Assembly: GCA_013042165.1 (NCBI GenBank)
Contig: JABDQT010000193.1
Location: forward strand, 1 to 7,699
DNA: 7,699 bases
Source: Kiritimatiellales bacterium
GTDB taxonomy: Bacteria; Verrucomicrobiota; Kiritimatiellia; Kiritimatiellales; Pontiellaceae
Direction of reading: 5' to 3'
The stretch's first letter is position 1; each line of letters opens with the position of its first letter. Below the pieces are notes generated by a model. That model had not been told where the DNA came from. It made no database searches and saw only the letters and a list, made by a program, of their open reading frames with translations. The position numbers and the translations under genes were made by a program. Positions 1-6,465 of the stretch are shown here, piece by piece.

Positions 1-644
1 ACCAGCGACTTGATCACATCGCGCAGGCCGATCGGCTGGCATTTGGTCTTCGCCCAGCCCGGAACCAGAAATACCGGAATCCTGCGTACCAGATGGCTGA
101 TCATTTCATAGGACGCGCTGCCCGAACCAATGATGATGGCCGCCCGCAGGATCGTGGTGGGCACCGTGCTTTGCTCGAATTCTTCAGCCACTTTGGAACG
201 GCTGGCCAGATGGGTCGAGAGCGCGGTTTTCGTATCTCCCAGACCGCCGAGATAGATGACGCGCCGCACCCCCTGCGCTTCGGCCGCTTCGCGGAAATTA
301 CGGGCCGCATGCGCATCGGCATCTTCAAACTTGTGCAGGCCGAACAGCATGGAATGGATCAGGTAATAGGCGGTGTGCACCCCATCGAGCGCCTGAAGAA
401 CCTCCTCCTGGTCCAGAGCGTCGGCCACCACGATCTCGGCCTCCGGCCAGCGCTCCGCGTGCTCGGACGACTCGGCACGAACCATCACCCGAACCGCATA
501 ACCGCGCCCGATCAGCTCGGGAACCAGCCTGCCGCCGATATACCCGGTTGCCCCGGCAACCAGCACGGTGCCGATTTCAGGCCGGGGCCGCGTCGGCAGA
601 TCGGTACAGAGCCAATCTCCTGCTTTTGTAATCATCGAATGCAT
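1..644 (-). CDS. NAD(P)H-binding SDR-type protein, YbjT/NmrA-like (DUF2867-type), C-terminus cut by window edge
   Basis: The reading frame runs leftward off the window, leaving about 214 N-terminal residues. It has a Rossmann fold with the dinucleotide-binding motif GATGYIG at about residues 31-37, preceded by a hydrophobic strand (TVLVA). Further landmarks are AYYLIHSM (about 92-99), IYLGGLGD (about 130-137) and QPIGLRDV (about 203-210). This series is what I know from YbjT-like atypical SDR proteins, which bind NAD(P)H and usually carry a DUF2867 domain C-terminally; that part would lie off the window. The Tyr-x-x-x-Lys pair of classical SDRs is not evident, so this may be a redox sensor or a reductase of unknown substrate. 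There are two in-frame ATGs, at 644 and 635, with a stop directly upstream of the first. Neither has a clear Shine-Dalgarno sequence, so the start is uncertain by three codons. It is divergent from the ferritin-like gene. The family call is firm; the substrate is unknown. Confidence 0.88.
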   Translation of the reverse strand, partial: MHSMITKAGDWLCTDLPTRPRPEIGTVLVAGATGYIGGRLVPELIGRGYAVRVMVRAESSEHAERWPEAEIVVADALDQEEVLQALDGVHTAYYLIHSMLFGLHKFEDADAHAARNFREAAEAQGVRRVIYLGGLGDTKTALSTHLASRSKVAEEFEQSTVPTTILRAAIIIGSGSASYEMISHLVRRIPVFLVPGWAKTKCQPIGLRDVIKSL

Positions 645-658
645 TTAATGCCCGAATA

Positions 659-668
659 TTCTATAGAA
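659..668. promoter_or_regulatory. Palindromic -10-like element in divergent intergenic region
   Basis: TTCTATAGAA is a perfect 10-bp palindrome, so TATAGA (a good -10 hexamer) is read on both strands, at 660-665 on the minus strand and 662-667 on the plus strand. On the minus strand it lies 15 bases before the first SDR ATG, which would give a leader of only about 8 bases; this fits the lack of a ribosome binding site there. No good -35 is seen at 16-18 bases on either strand. The promoter role is inferred. Confidence 0.3.
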
Positions 669-700
669 CTCGTTAAAAAGAGCAAGTTTCGCAAGCCCAC

Positions 701-729
701 GCGACAGGGACCAAATTAAATCATACCAT
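701..729 (+). promoter_or_regulatory. Possible sigma70-type promoter for the ferritin-like gene
   Basis: GCGACA (701-706) and TACCAT (724-729) each match four of six bases of the -35 and -10 consensus, and are separated by exactly 17 bases. The start codon at 789 is about 60 bases downstream. Two four-of-six matches can arise by chance, so this is tentative. Confidence 0.22.
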
Positions 730-778
730 TAACCCCTCGACAGCGTCTGCCGGGTCTGCAATTTTCTGCGACTGTTAT

Positions 779-783
779 GGAAG
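779..783 (+). promoter_or_regulatory. Ribosome binding site deciding the ferritin-like start
   Basis: GGAAG stands 5 bases before the ATG at 789. The longer candidate ATG at 777 has only pyrimidine-rich sequence before it and would itself overlap this site. I therefore prefer 789. Confidence 0.6.
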
Positions 784-788
784 ACAAT

Positions 789-1241
789 ATGATTGAAAAC
801 CTGATTGAAGAGAGCATCGCGCTCGAAAAAAACGTAGCTGCACTCTATAAGATTTTCTCCGAATCCGTTCCGGAGGATGCGGATTTCTGGTGGCAGCTTC
901 ATTTGGAAGAGAAAAGCCATGCCACGCTTATCCGCGCAGCAAAGGACTCTTTTGTACGACGTGGCAAGTTTCCATTTGATCTGATTGCCAACTCGGTCGA
1001 GGAACTCAAATCCTCCAACCAGCGTATCGCGGCCATGGTTGGAAAGTTTCTGGCCAATCCCCCTTCGCGCCTCGAAGCGCTGGAAGTGGCCATTGCGCTC
1101 GAAAACGAGGCGGGCGAAAGCCATTACAACCAGTTTATGGATAAAGAGGCCAAAAATCCCGTTGAAGGGGTCTTTCAGCAGCTCAACCGCGACGACAAGG
1201 AACACGAGACGCGCATCCGGGAACGACTGGCATCCGTGTAA
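789..1241 (+). CDS. Small ferritin-like (rubrerythrin-type) diiron protein
   Basis: This protein of 150 residues is almost all helix and fits a four-helix ferritin-like bundle. Candidate iron ligands fall once per helix: E13 in helix 1 (ALEKN), E41 and H44 in helix 2 (EEKSH), E107 and E110 in helix 3 (ENEAGE), and D136 and H139 in helix 4 (DDKEH). Rubrerythrins normally have ExxH in helix 4, so the Asp is a variation. The protein ends about eleven residues after H139, so there is no C-terminal rubredoxin domain. By family, likely roles are peroxide or oxygen detoxification or iron handling in the cytoplasm; neither is proven here. An alternative ATG four codons upstream (777) would add MEDN. 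The gene stands alone, divergent from the SDR gene and convergent with tsaB, whose stop lies 27 bases away. Confidence is high for the fold, moderate for metal binding. Confidence 0.85.
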   Translation: MIENLIEESIALEKNVAALYKIFSESVPEDADFWWQLHLEEKSHATLIRAAKDSFVRRGKFPFDLIANSVEELKSSNQRIAAMVGKFLANPPSRLEALEVAIALENEAGESHYNQFMDKEAKNPVEGVFQQLNRDDKEHETRIRERLASV

Positions 1242-1247
1242 GACTGC

Positions 1248-1262
1248 GCGATCACTGATCGC
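1248..1262. other. Hairpin between convergent ferritin-like gene and tsaB
   Basis: GCGATC-ACT-GATCGC is a perfect 6-bp stem with a 3-base loop, in the 27-base gap between the two stop codons. It is symmetric, so it can form in both transcripts. There is no T-run on either side, so it is not a canonical intrinsic terminator, but it may protect 3' ends or contribute to bidirectional termination. A second 5-bp stem with a GAAA loop lies at 1272-1285, inside the last codons of tsaB. Confidence 0.4.
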
Positions 1263-1268
1263 CAAACT

Positions 1269-1907
1269 CTACGCGGGAAACCGCGGGGCAATAAACACCG
1301 GCGGGTGCATGTACAGCGGCTCGAAAGGCTCGGAAAGCACGCCTTTTTCCAATCGCTCATGAACCAACTGACCGAGGGTTCCGGCCGAGGGGAAAATCGG
1401 CTCCGTCATAACCTCTGTTTTAAACTCCGAAAGCAAATCAGTGAGCCGGTCGTAATCCGGACTGGCCACCAGCGCGCCATCCGGAATGAACTCCTTCAGT
1501 TTATCGACTTCCATCAACTCGAACTCTTTCTCAAGTTCCGTGCCGACAAACACCCCCGCCCAAACCTTGTTGCGCCGGGCATCGCCGACTACGGCGGTGC
1601 GGTCGGCGCCTGACTGCGCTGCGATGGATGCTCCGCTGTTCAGCGCATGCACCGGCTTGACTCCCGGTGCCGCAAGTGAATTGACCACCGAAAAACCGAT
1701 ACGCATTCCGGAAAAAGCCCCGGGACCGCGCCCTACGGCGAATATATCGATGTCGTCCCAATCGCTTTCCAGCGATGCCATCGCATCGAACAGCTGCTGC
1801 CGGTTCTTGAACGTTTCTTCCCATCGTTTTTCGTCGACCACATGGCCATCTTCGACCAATGCGATACTGCCCAGCCGGGAACTCAATTCGATCGCAAAAA
1901 TCCTCAT
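1269..1907 (-). CDS. tsaB: tRNA t6A37 biosynthesis protein TsaB (YeaZ family)
   Basis: The protein has 212 residues, slightly short for the family. TsaB is an ASKHA-fold protein that pairs with TsaD and TsaE to transfer the threonylcarbamoyl group, made by TsaC, to A37 of tRNAs that read ANN codons. Visible landmarks are an N-terminal strand with IELSS (6-10), where the family more often has IDTS; the signature GRGPGAFSGMRIG (59-71); and GDARRNKVWAGVF (108-120), matching the usual DARR region. The start ATG overlaps the tsaE stop codon as ATGA (1904-1907), and GGGAGA lies 7 bases upstream, inside tsaE, so the two are translationally coupled. It is the last gene of the four-gene minus-strand cluster. 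Having tsaB next to tsaE strongly supports both calls. TsaC and TsaD are not in this window. Confidence 0.94.
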   Translation of the reverse strand: MRIFAIELSSRLGSIALVEDGHVVDEKRWEETFKNRQQLFDAMASLESDWDDIDIFAVGRGPGAFSGMRIGFSVVNSLAAPGVKPVHALNSGASIAAQSGADRTAVVGDARRNKVWAGVFVGTELEKEFELMEVDKLKEFIPDGALVASPDYDRLTDLLSEFKTEVMTEPIFPSAGTLGQLVHERLEKGVLSEPFEPLYMHPPVFIAPRFPA

Positions 1908-2332
1908 GCTTCGTTCTCCCTGTAGATGCGGAAGGTACGCTTGCCGGTATGCTCATCGACACGAATCTCGATGTGGAGCAGATCGGGCGGCAGCAAACCA
2001 TCTGCCCGCTCCGCCCACTCGATAGCCGTAATACCATTCACGTCGAAGTATTCCTCGAGCCCGAGTCCCAGCGCCTCCTCGGGACCGGACAATCGGTAAA
2101 GATCGATGTGGTGCAGGGGGAAGCGCCCCTCGTATTCGCCGATCAGCGTGTAGGTCGGACTGGTAATCGGTTCGTCAATGCCCAATGCGGCGGCATAGCC
2201 CTGGATAAAACAGGTCTTGCCCGCGCCGAGATCGCCGTGCAATGCCATGACGGTGCCGGCCCCCAGCTCGGCCGCCAGTTCGGCCGCCAGCTTCCAGGTC
2301 TCTTCGGGATTGTTTGTTTCAACTATGCGCAT
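1904..2332 (-). CDS. tsaE: tRNA t6A37 biosynthesis ATPase TsaE (YjeE family)
   Basis: The protein has 142 residues, a typical family length. TsaE is a P-loop ATPase that binds the TsaB-TsaD heterodimer and resets it between catalytic cycles in t6A synthesis. The Walker A motif is GDLGAGKT (33-40). Other family landmarks are SPTYTL (58-63), HIDLYRL (75-81) and EWAER (105-109). GAGGAA lies 10 bases before the ATG, supporting this start. The gene follows the TIGR03790-like gene by 45 bases on the same strand and overlaps tsaB by four bases. Helix 1 carries a duplicated LAAE (15-22) encoded by a 12-bp tandem repeat. No key residue appears to be missing. Confidence 0.95.
   Translation of the reverse strand: MRIVETNNPEETWKLAAELAAELGAGTVMALHGDLGAGKTCFIQGYAAALGIDEPITSPTYTLIGEYEGRFPLHHIDLYRLSGPEEALGLGLEEYFDVNGITAIEWAERADGLLPPDLLHIEIRVDEHTGKRTFRIYRENEA
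2269..2292. repeat. 12-bp tandem duplication inside tsaE
   Basis: Two adjacent copies of CGGCCGCCAGTT/CGGCCGCCAGCT differ at one base. They stay in frame and encode LAAE twice in the first helix of TsaE. It is probably a neutral helix extension. Confidence 0.7.
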
Positions 2333-2377
2333 GCCGTTGGGGTTCCTCGAAATTCCGTCGCTGCCCGCACTGTAGGG

Positions 2378-4078
2378 TCAGGAGTCGGTGTTGAATTTGA
2401 TTCCGAAATTAATGGGCGGACTGGAGACTTCCATGCCATCGGAATAGATGGCCACGGCACGGACCCGGTTCGGTCCTTCGCCCAGCATCAGCTCATCCAG
2501 TTTGAGTACCGCTTCGGGATCATAGGGCTGTTCGTCCAGCACCAGTTCCCCGGATACAAGCCGGAGCAAGGAGGGATTCTCCGGGCCATCGGTTCGCACC
2601 TTCATCCCATGCAGTTGCTTCCCAAGCGTCACCACTTCGGGCAGGATGGTGGTCGAACGGCCTTTCTTATTGACCATGATGCTCTTATCGGCCGAGGCGC
2701 TGAACTGCACCAGATGCTTGATGCGCGCCACGGCACGCAGTTCATGATATCCGTCCGACAGGTTCTTTATTCGCAGAAGCACCGACGCATCCTCCGAAAC
2801 CCCGCGGATCTCTTTACCGTCGAGCAGGAACGAATAGAGAAATACGGGGTTGGGTGCGGGAGAGTTTGCCATCACCGCAAAGGTAAAATCCTCTTCGATC
2901 GAATCCGCTCCCAGCACCCTGACGCTCACGGGCACCGCATTGGGCTTGGCCAGGGGGTCGCCCAGCAGCAACGTCTGCAGCGGGCAGGCAATCGACTGGT
3001 AAAAACTTTCCAGCATGGAGCAGCCCGACGCGTAGTGAACATAGAAGCGTGCCGAGGGAAACTTGTTGGGATTCGAGTATGGCTCCACCACGGCTCCGGC
3101 CGAAGCGGTCGCTCCGGCCTTGATCCATTCTGTCATTTTTGTCTGCGGCCGCTGAAATTCCGCGCTCCAGCTGGTCAGGTGTTCGGCCATCGCGCCCGGC
3201 GCAAAGGATGCGACTGCGGCGGGGTCGACCCGCTCAGCGCCCATCAGAATCCCCATGACATTGCTTTGTCCGGCGGGAAAGTTGGTCGTGACGTTCGCGA
3301 CCACATTTCGCTGTTGCAGTTCGTTAATAGTGGGATAAAACAGCCATTCACGGCACTTCGACCGGACATCATCGCTCATCACAAAATAGACACCGCCACG
3401 CATGCCGCTATGATCGGAACGAACCCCCCGTTCGATACAATCGAGCACGGTCTGCACATTGTTTCCCTTTTCACCGATATAACCGAGCATCATGCTGGGC
3501 AAAGGCATGCGTTGTCGCAGACCGTATTGCAGAAAAGCGGCCTCGGGAGGCAGGCCGACAGCCGATCCCAGTCCATCCTTTTTCACACCAAGCGACATGG
3601 CATTGAGCTTGGTCTTGAAGCGCTCATTGGATCCGGCGAAGAGCTTCGACAGAAACGTCCCTTGCTCAACCATGTCCAGGTCGGGTATTTTGTTCCGCAT
3701 GAAGGTCAGGCCGCCGACCGACATCTGTTTGCGATCGTAGGAATCGGTTCTTACGCGAATCGGGAAATCCACGGAATAGACCCACGCCAGAATCTGCTGA
3801 TCCACTCCGCGTTCTTTTGCCGCGGCGTTGGCCGGCTCCCAGATGAGCTCGGTAAACTGCTCGGGCGTGATTGTGGCCGAACCGCCATACAGGTTTTCCG
3901 GGATGTCGAGATAGACCATATTGCGCTTGGGAATCTGGCGCGCCGCGGCGAAGGCATTGGCCACCTTTAATGAAGGTTGGGACTGACTGTTGACCAGCAG
4001 CAGCACCTCATGCGGCATCTGCGACCAGGCATTGACCACCATAAAAAGGGCCGTAAGCAACGGGGCAATTTTATACAT
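2378..4078 (-). CDS. Secreted TIGR03790-like protein with two C-terminal beta domains, function unknown
   Basis: This protein of 566 residues starts with a Sec signal peptide: a lysine at position 3, a hydrophobic core at about 5-15, and likely cleavage after AWS (17-19). There is no lipobox cysteine. The mature N-terminal region resembles the TIGR03790 domain: EVLLLVNSQSQPS (24-36), ARQIPKRNMVYLDIP (46-60), AWVYSVDFPIRV (98-109), GAVVEPYSNPNKFP (328-341) and SGCSMLESFYQS (351-362), ending with CPLQTLLLGDPLAKP (365-379). After about residue 385 come two segments that look like tandem beta-sandwich domains, centred on LLDGKEI (418-424) and LVLDEQPYD (512-520). As I recall the family definition, it occurs in genomes with exosortase, and its biochemical role is unknown. 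I see no PEP-CTERM tail here. AGGAGA sits 6 bases before the ATG. It lies 29 bases after the MEMO1-AMMECR1 gene and 45 before tsaE, so it is probably cotranscribed. The family call rests on motif memory. Confidence 0.75.
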   Translation of the reverse strand: MYKIAPLLTALFMVVNAWSQMPHEVLLLVNSQSQPSLKVANAFAAARQIPKRNMVYLDIPENLYGGSATITPEQFTELIWEPANAAAKERGVDQQILAWVYSVDFPIRVRTDSYDRKQMSVGGLTFMRNKIPDLDMVEQGTFLSKLFAGSNERFKTKLNAMSLGVKKDGLGSAVGLPPEAAFLQYGLRQRMPLPSMMLGYIGEKGNNVQTVLDCIERGVRSDHSGMRGGVYFVMSDDVRSKCREWLFYPTINELQQRNVVANVTTNFPAGQSNVMGILMGAERVDPAAVASFAPGAMAEHLTSWSAEFQRPQTKMTEWIKAGATASAGAVVEPYSNPNKFPSARFYVHYASGCSMLESFYQSIACPLQTLLLGDPLAKPNAVPVSVRVLGADSIEEDFTFAVMANSPAPNPVFLYSFLLDGKEIRGVSEDASVLLRIKNLSDGYHELRAVARIKHLVQFSASADKSIMVNKKGRSTTILPEVVTLGKQLHGMKVRTDGPENPSLLRLVSGELVLDEQPYDPEAVLKLDELMLGEGPNRVRAVAIYSDGMEVSSPPINFGIKFNTDS

Positions 4079-4084
4079 CGATTA

Positions 4085-4090
4085 TCTCCT
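4085..4090 (-). promoter_or_regulatory. Strong ribosome binding site of the TIGR03790-like gene
   Basis: AGGAGA on the minus strand, 6 bases before the ATG at 4078, lies in the 29-base gap after the upstream stop codon. The gap is too short for a promoter of its own, which supports cotranscription. Confidence 0.65.
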
Positions 4091-4107
4091 GCGAATGAAA
4101 AGGGTTA

Positions 4108-5541
4108 CTATTCGCCGAACACAATAGCCTCGAAGACATGGAATTCGCAACCGGATTTCCATCCATTGACATCCAGCCCCGCTTTTTGGGCCAGATGGGT
4201 CAGCGTTTCCTCCAGTCCCCACCCCTGCTCCGTTGCAACCTGCGGCAGGAATACCGCGGAATGCATGCCCTTGTTGATCACGATCCCATGCCGGCCGATT
4301 TCAATCTGCTCATAGGACTCTACGGCACGCGGAGGGGTGAGCGCCGAGATTTCGATGTCAATGACCGCCAGCTCATCCTCCCTGAGGCGCGGAAATCGCG
4401 GATCGTGAAACGCGGCATTATCGGCCTGTTCCTCTACGGCTTTAAAAAGCTCCCGGCGGGGAAAGATTTCCCCAATGCATCCGCGCAACTGGCCATGCTT
4501 ATGCAGGGTAACGAACGCCCCCATACTCTTCTGCATCGCCGGCGTCACCACAATATCGAGCTCGGATTTATCCTTCTTGAAATACCGGGTAATGGTGTGG
4601 CGGGCCAGCCGCAGCAGGGTTTCCTTGTCAAACGCCGAGAGATCGATCCCGTGTTTGCTCTTAACGGCATCGGCCTCGCGCTCTTCTGTGTTCCAATGCC
4701 CGGTCACCGCCGCCGAAACATAGCTGACGCAGTGCGTCCAATCCCCGGTCAGGTTGCCCGAGGTGTCGTATTTCAACAAGTCTACCCGGGCATCGTCCGG
4801 CAGCATGGCCAGCAGGATTGCCATGGGATTGCGCCCGCAGACGGTGGCCCCGGTGTTTTGCAGATAGTGCACAAAGCCCGGCAGGTTCTTTTGCCGGAAT
4901 TGATCAAACGCCCCCATATCGAGGCTTTCGAGGTTCTGCTGGATGTCGTCGGTAAACGGGACATAGCCGAAGGAGCGGCCATAATGGGTAAAGTCGGAGC
5001 TGACCACGAGCAGCGTATGCGCATCGATGTGCTGAAGCAGGGTTTCTGCAATGTATTTTGTGCTGGTCTCGTTCAGCTCGCCGCAGACGATGGGCACCAG
5101 CTGGAAGTCGCCGAGCGCCTGCTGCAGAAAAGGCAGTTCAATCTGCACGCTGTGCTCGCTCTTGTGGGCGTAGGGGTGGGACTGGAACGCCGGACACTCC
5201 AGCAGGCTCGACACCATTGCCCGGTCGATCCTGACCCGTCCCAGCGGGGTCTCGATATGCGAGACATCCGGAATGCTGACGGTGTCGAGCAGAGCGGTTT
5301 GATGGCTGGGACCAAGCACAATCACGCGACTGTAGGATTTGCCCTGAATCAGCTTGATTCCATGGGCCGCCACCATGCCGGAATAGCGATACCCCGCATG
5401 GGGCAGCAGCAGCGCAATGATGTCGTCGAGCGGCTTGCCGGTAACCGCTTCGAGATAGCTGTCGATTTCGCGGGCCAGATGCACGGGATTATCCGTATAC
5501 CAGGTTCCCGCAAGCTGCGATTTAAGTACATTTGCTTCCAT
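4108..5541 (-). CDS. MEMO1-AMMECR1 fusion protein (AmmeMemoRadiSam system B plus A domains)
   Basis: This protein of 477 residues has two domains. Residues 1 to about 283 are MEMO1-like (AmmeMemoRadiSam system protein B, related in fold to class III extradiol dioxygenases): LLPHAGYRYSG (45-55), LGPSHQ (76-81), EHSVQIELPFLQ (129-140), VVSSDFTHYG (179-188) and ATVCGRNP (232-239). Residues about 300-477 are AMMECR1-like (protein A), with the signature LRGCIGEIFPRRELF (352-366) and AAFHDPRFPRLREDEL (376-391). H48, H80 and C235 correspond to the metal-binding H49, H81 and C244 of human MEMO1. The family usually accompanies a radical-SAM enzyme, which is not in this window; the reaction is unknown to me. 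I chose the ATG at 5541 because GGGGAG lies 4 bases upstream and the MEMO domain begins there. The frame stays open to 6084, but that part is antisense to the hydrolase gene. It is the first gene of the four-gene cluster. Confidence 0.92.
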   Translation of the reverse strand: MEANVLKSQLAGTWYTDNPVHLAREIDSYLEAVTGKPLDDIIALLLPHAGYRYSGMVAAHGIKLIQGKSYSRVIVLGPSHQTALLDTVSIPDVSHIETPLGRVRIDRAMVSSLLECPAFQSHPYAHKSEHSVQIELPFLQQALGDFQLVPIVCGELNETSTKYIAETLLQHIDAHTLLVVSSDFTHYGRSFGYVPFTDDIQQNLESLDMGAFDQFRQKNLPGFVHYLQNTGATVCGRNPMAILLAMLPDDARVDLLKYDTSGNLTGDWTHCVSYVSAAVTGHWNTEEREADAVKSKHGIDLSAFDKETLLRLARHTITRYFKKDKSELDIVVTPAMQKSMGAFVTLHKHGQLRGCIGEIFPRRELFKAVEEQADNAAFHDPRFPRLREDELAVIDIEISALTPPRAVESYEQIEIGRHGIVINKGMHSAVFLPQVATEQGWGLEETLTHLAQKAGLDVNGWKSGCEFHVFEAIVFGE

Positions 5542-5567
5542 ACTACTCCCCACATGCCTTCGAGCTA

Positions 5568-5596
5568 AAACTACACATGGCGGCGGTTTCGGGCAA
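5568..5596 (-). promoter_or_regulatory. Possible sigma70-type promoter for the memo-tsaB cluster
   Basis: On the minus strand TTGCCC (5591-5596) is followed after exactly 17 bases by TAGTTT (5568-5573). The -35 matches four of six and the -10 three of six consensus bases. It lies 26 bases before the ATG at 5541. Position and spacing fit; the sequence match is weak. Confidence 0.28.
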
Positions 5597-5655
5597 CGCT
5601 CCAATGCACCGAATCTTTCGTTGCGGAATACCCGGATCGTATTTAGACTGCCCGA

Positions 5656-6465
5656 ATGACAGAAAATATATGCATTCGCGCGGCACTCTATCTGGGCGGT
5701 TTTTATCTCCTCATCAATCTCCTCGCCCTGCTGTTTGCGGACCGGCTCCTCTTCGTCCCGCAGGATCCCAGCTATACCCAGCTGCCCAGGCAGGTCAAGC
5801 TGACCACACCGGATGGCGATGCGATCACCGCGGTCTATTACGAGCATCCCGCCGCCCGGCATACGATCCTGTTCAGCCACGGCAACGCCGAAGATCTGGG
5901 ATCGGTTATCCCGTTCATGGAACAGTTCTTTGATCTGGGTTATTCGCTGGTGATGTATGACTACCGCGGCTACGGCACGAGTGAAGGCACACCCTCCGTG
6001 CCCCGGCTCGAACAGGATGTGTCCACGGTCTACGAGTGGCTCGTGCAGGAAAAGAAGGTCGATCCGCAAACCATCATCGCCCATGGCCGCTCATTGGGCG
6101 GTGCCGTTGCCGTCTGGCTGGCCGCCCACCACGAGGTGGGCGCACTCGTGATTGAAAGCACCTTTGTCTCCGCCTTTCGCGTCAAGACCCACTGGCAGCT
6201 GCTGCCCTGGGACAAGTTCAACAGCCTGAGCCTGATTCCATCTGTGGATTGTCCCGTGCTGGTAATGCATGGAGAAAAGGATGAGGTCGTCCCCTTGTGG
6301 CACGGCAAGGCGCTGTTCGATGCCGCACCCGAACCCAAGCAGCACTTCTGGATCGAAGGCGCCATGCACAACGACTACGCCTACGTCGCGGGCGAACGCT
6401 ACATCGCGACCTTTCAGTCATTCATGCGAAGTATCGATCAATCCGTGGCCAGCATGCCGAAATAG
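5656..6465 (+). CDS. Membrane-anchored alpha/beta hydrolase (BEM46/ABHD13-like)
   Basis: This protein of 269 residues has one hydrophobic segment at about 10-28 that looks like an N-terminal membrane anchor, followed by DRLLFVPQ (29-36), typical of this group. The serine hydrolase fold is complete: oxyanion region SHGNAEDLG (74-82), DYRGYGTSEG (102-111), nucleophile elbow GRSLGG with S146, acid D209 in HGEKDEVVP, and base H238 in GAMHND. By family it is likely a serine esterase, thioesterase or lipase acting at the membrane; its substrate cannot be read from the sequence. The ATG at 5656 has no clear Shine-Dalgarno sequence. A TTGCGG (5621-5626) could be a -35, but no convincing -10 follows. 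The gene is divergent from the MEMO1-AMMECR1 gene, and its last 28 bases overlap the end of the convergent cupin gene. Confidence 0.88.
   Translation: MTENICIRAALYLGGFYLLINLLALLFADRLLFVPQDPSYTQLPRQVKLTTPDGDAITAVYYEHPAARHTILFSHGNAEDLGSVIPFMEQFFDLGYSLVMYDYRGYGTSEGTPSVPRLEQDVSTVYEWLVQEKKVDPQTIIAHGRSLGGAVAVWLAAHHEVGALVIESTFVSAFRVKTHWQLLPWDKFNSLSLIPSVDCPVLVMHGEKDEVVPLWHGKALFDAAPEPKQHFWIEGAMHNDYAYVAGERYIATFQSFMRSIDQSVASMPK

Noticed and set aside
93..719. A 208-codon open frame on the plus strand
   Set aside because: It is the antisense shadow of the YbjT/NmrA-like gene, whose minus-strand translation carries a clear series of family motifs.
1248..1262. Intrinsic terminator
   Set aside because: The stem is good but no run of T follows on either strand, so I list it only as a hairpin.
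1859..3970. A 703-codon open frame on the plus strand
   Set aside because: It lies antisense to tsaB, tsaE and the TIGR03790-like gene, all of which have family motifs and ribosome binding sites. Its translation is rich in His, Arg and Gly with no recognisable domain, as expected of a GC-rich shadow frame.
2378..4078. PEP-CTERM or lipoprotein nature of the TIGR03790-like protein
   Set aside because: There is no Cys at the signal peptide cleavage region, and the C-terminus ends without a PEP motif, membrane helix and basic tail.
4138..5568. A 476-codon open frame on the plus strand
   Set aside because: It mirrors the MEMO1-AMMECR1 gene on the other strand and shows no motif of its own.
5542..6084. 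A 181-codon upstream extension of the MEMO1-AMMECR1 frame
   Set aside because: It would be antisense to the well-supported hydrolase gene, has no family similarity, and a good ribosome binding site sits just before the ATG at 5541.
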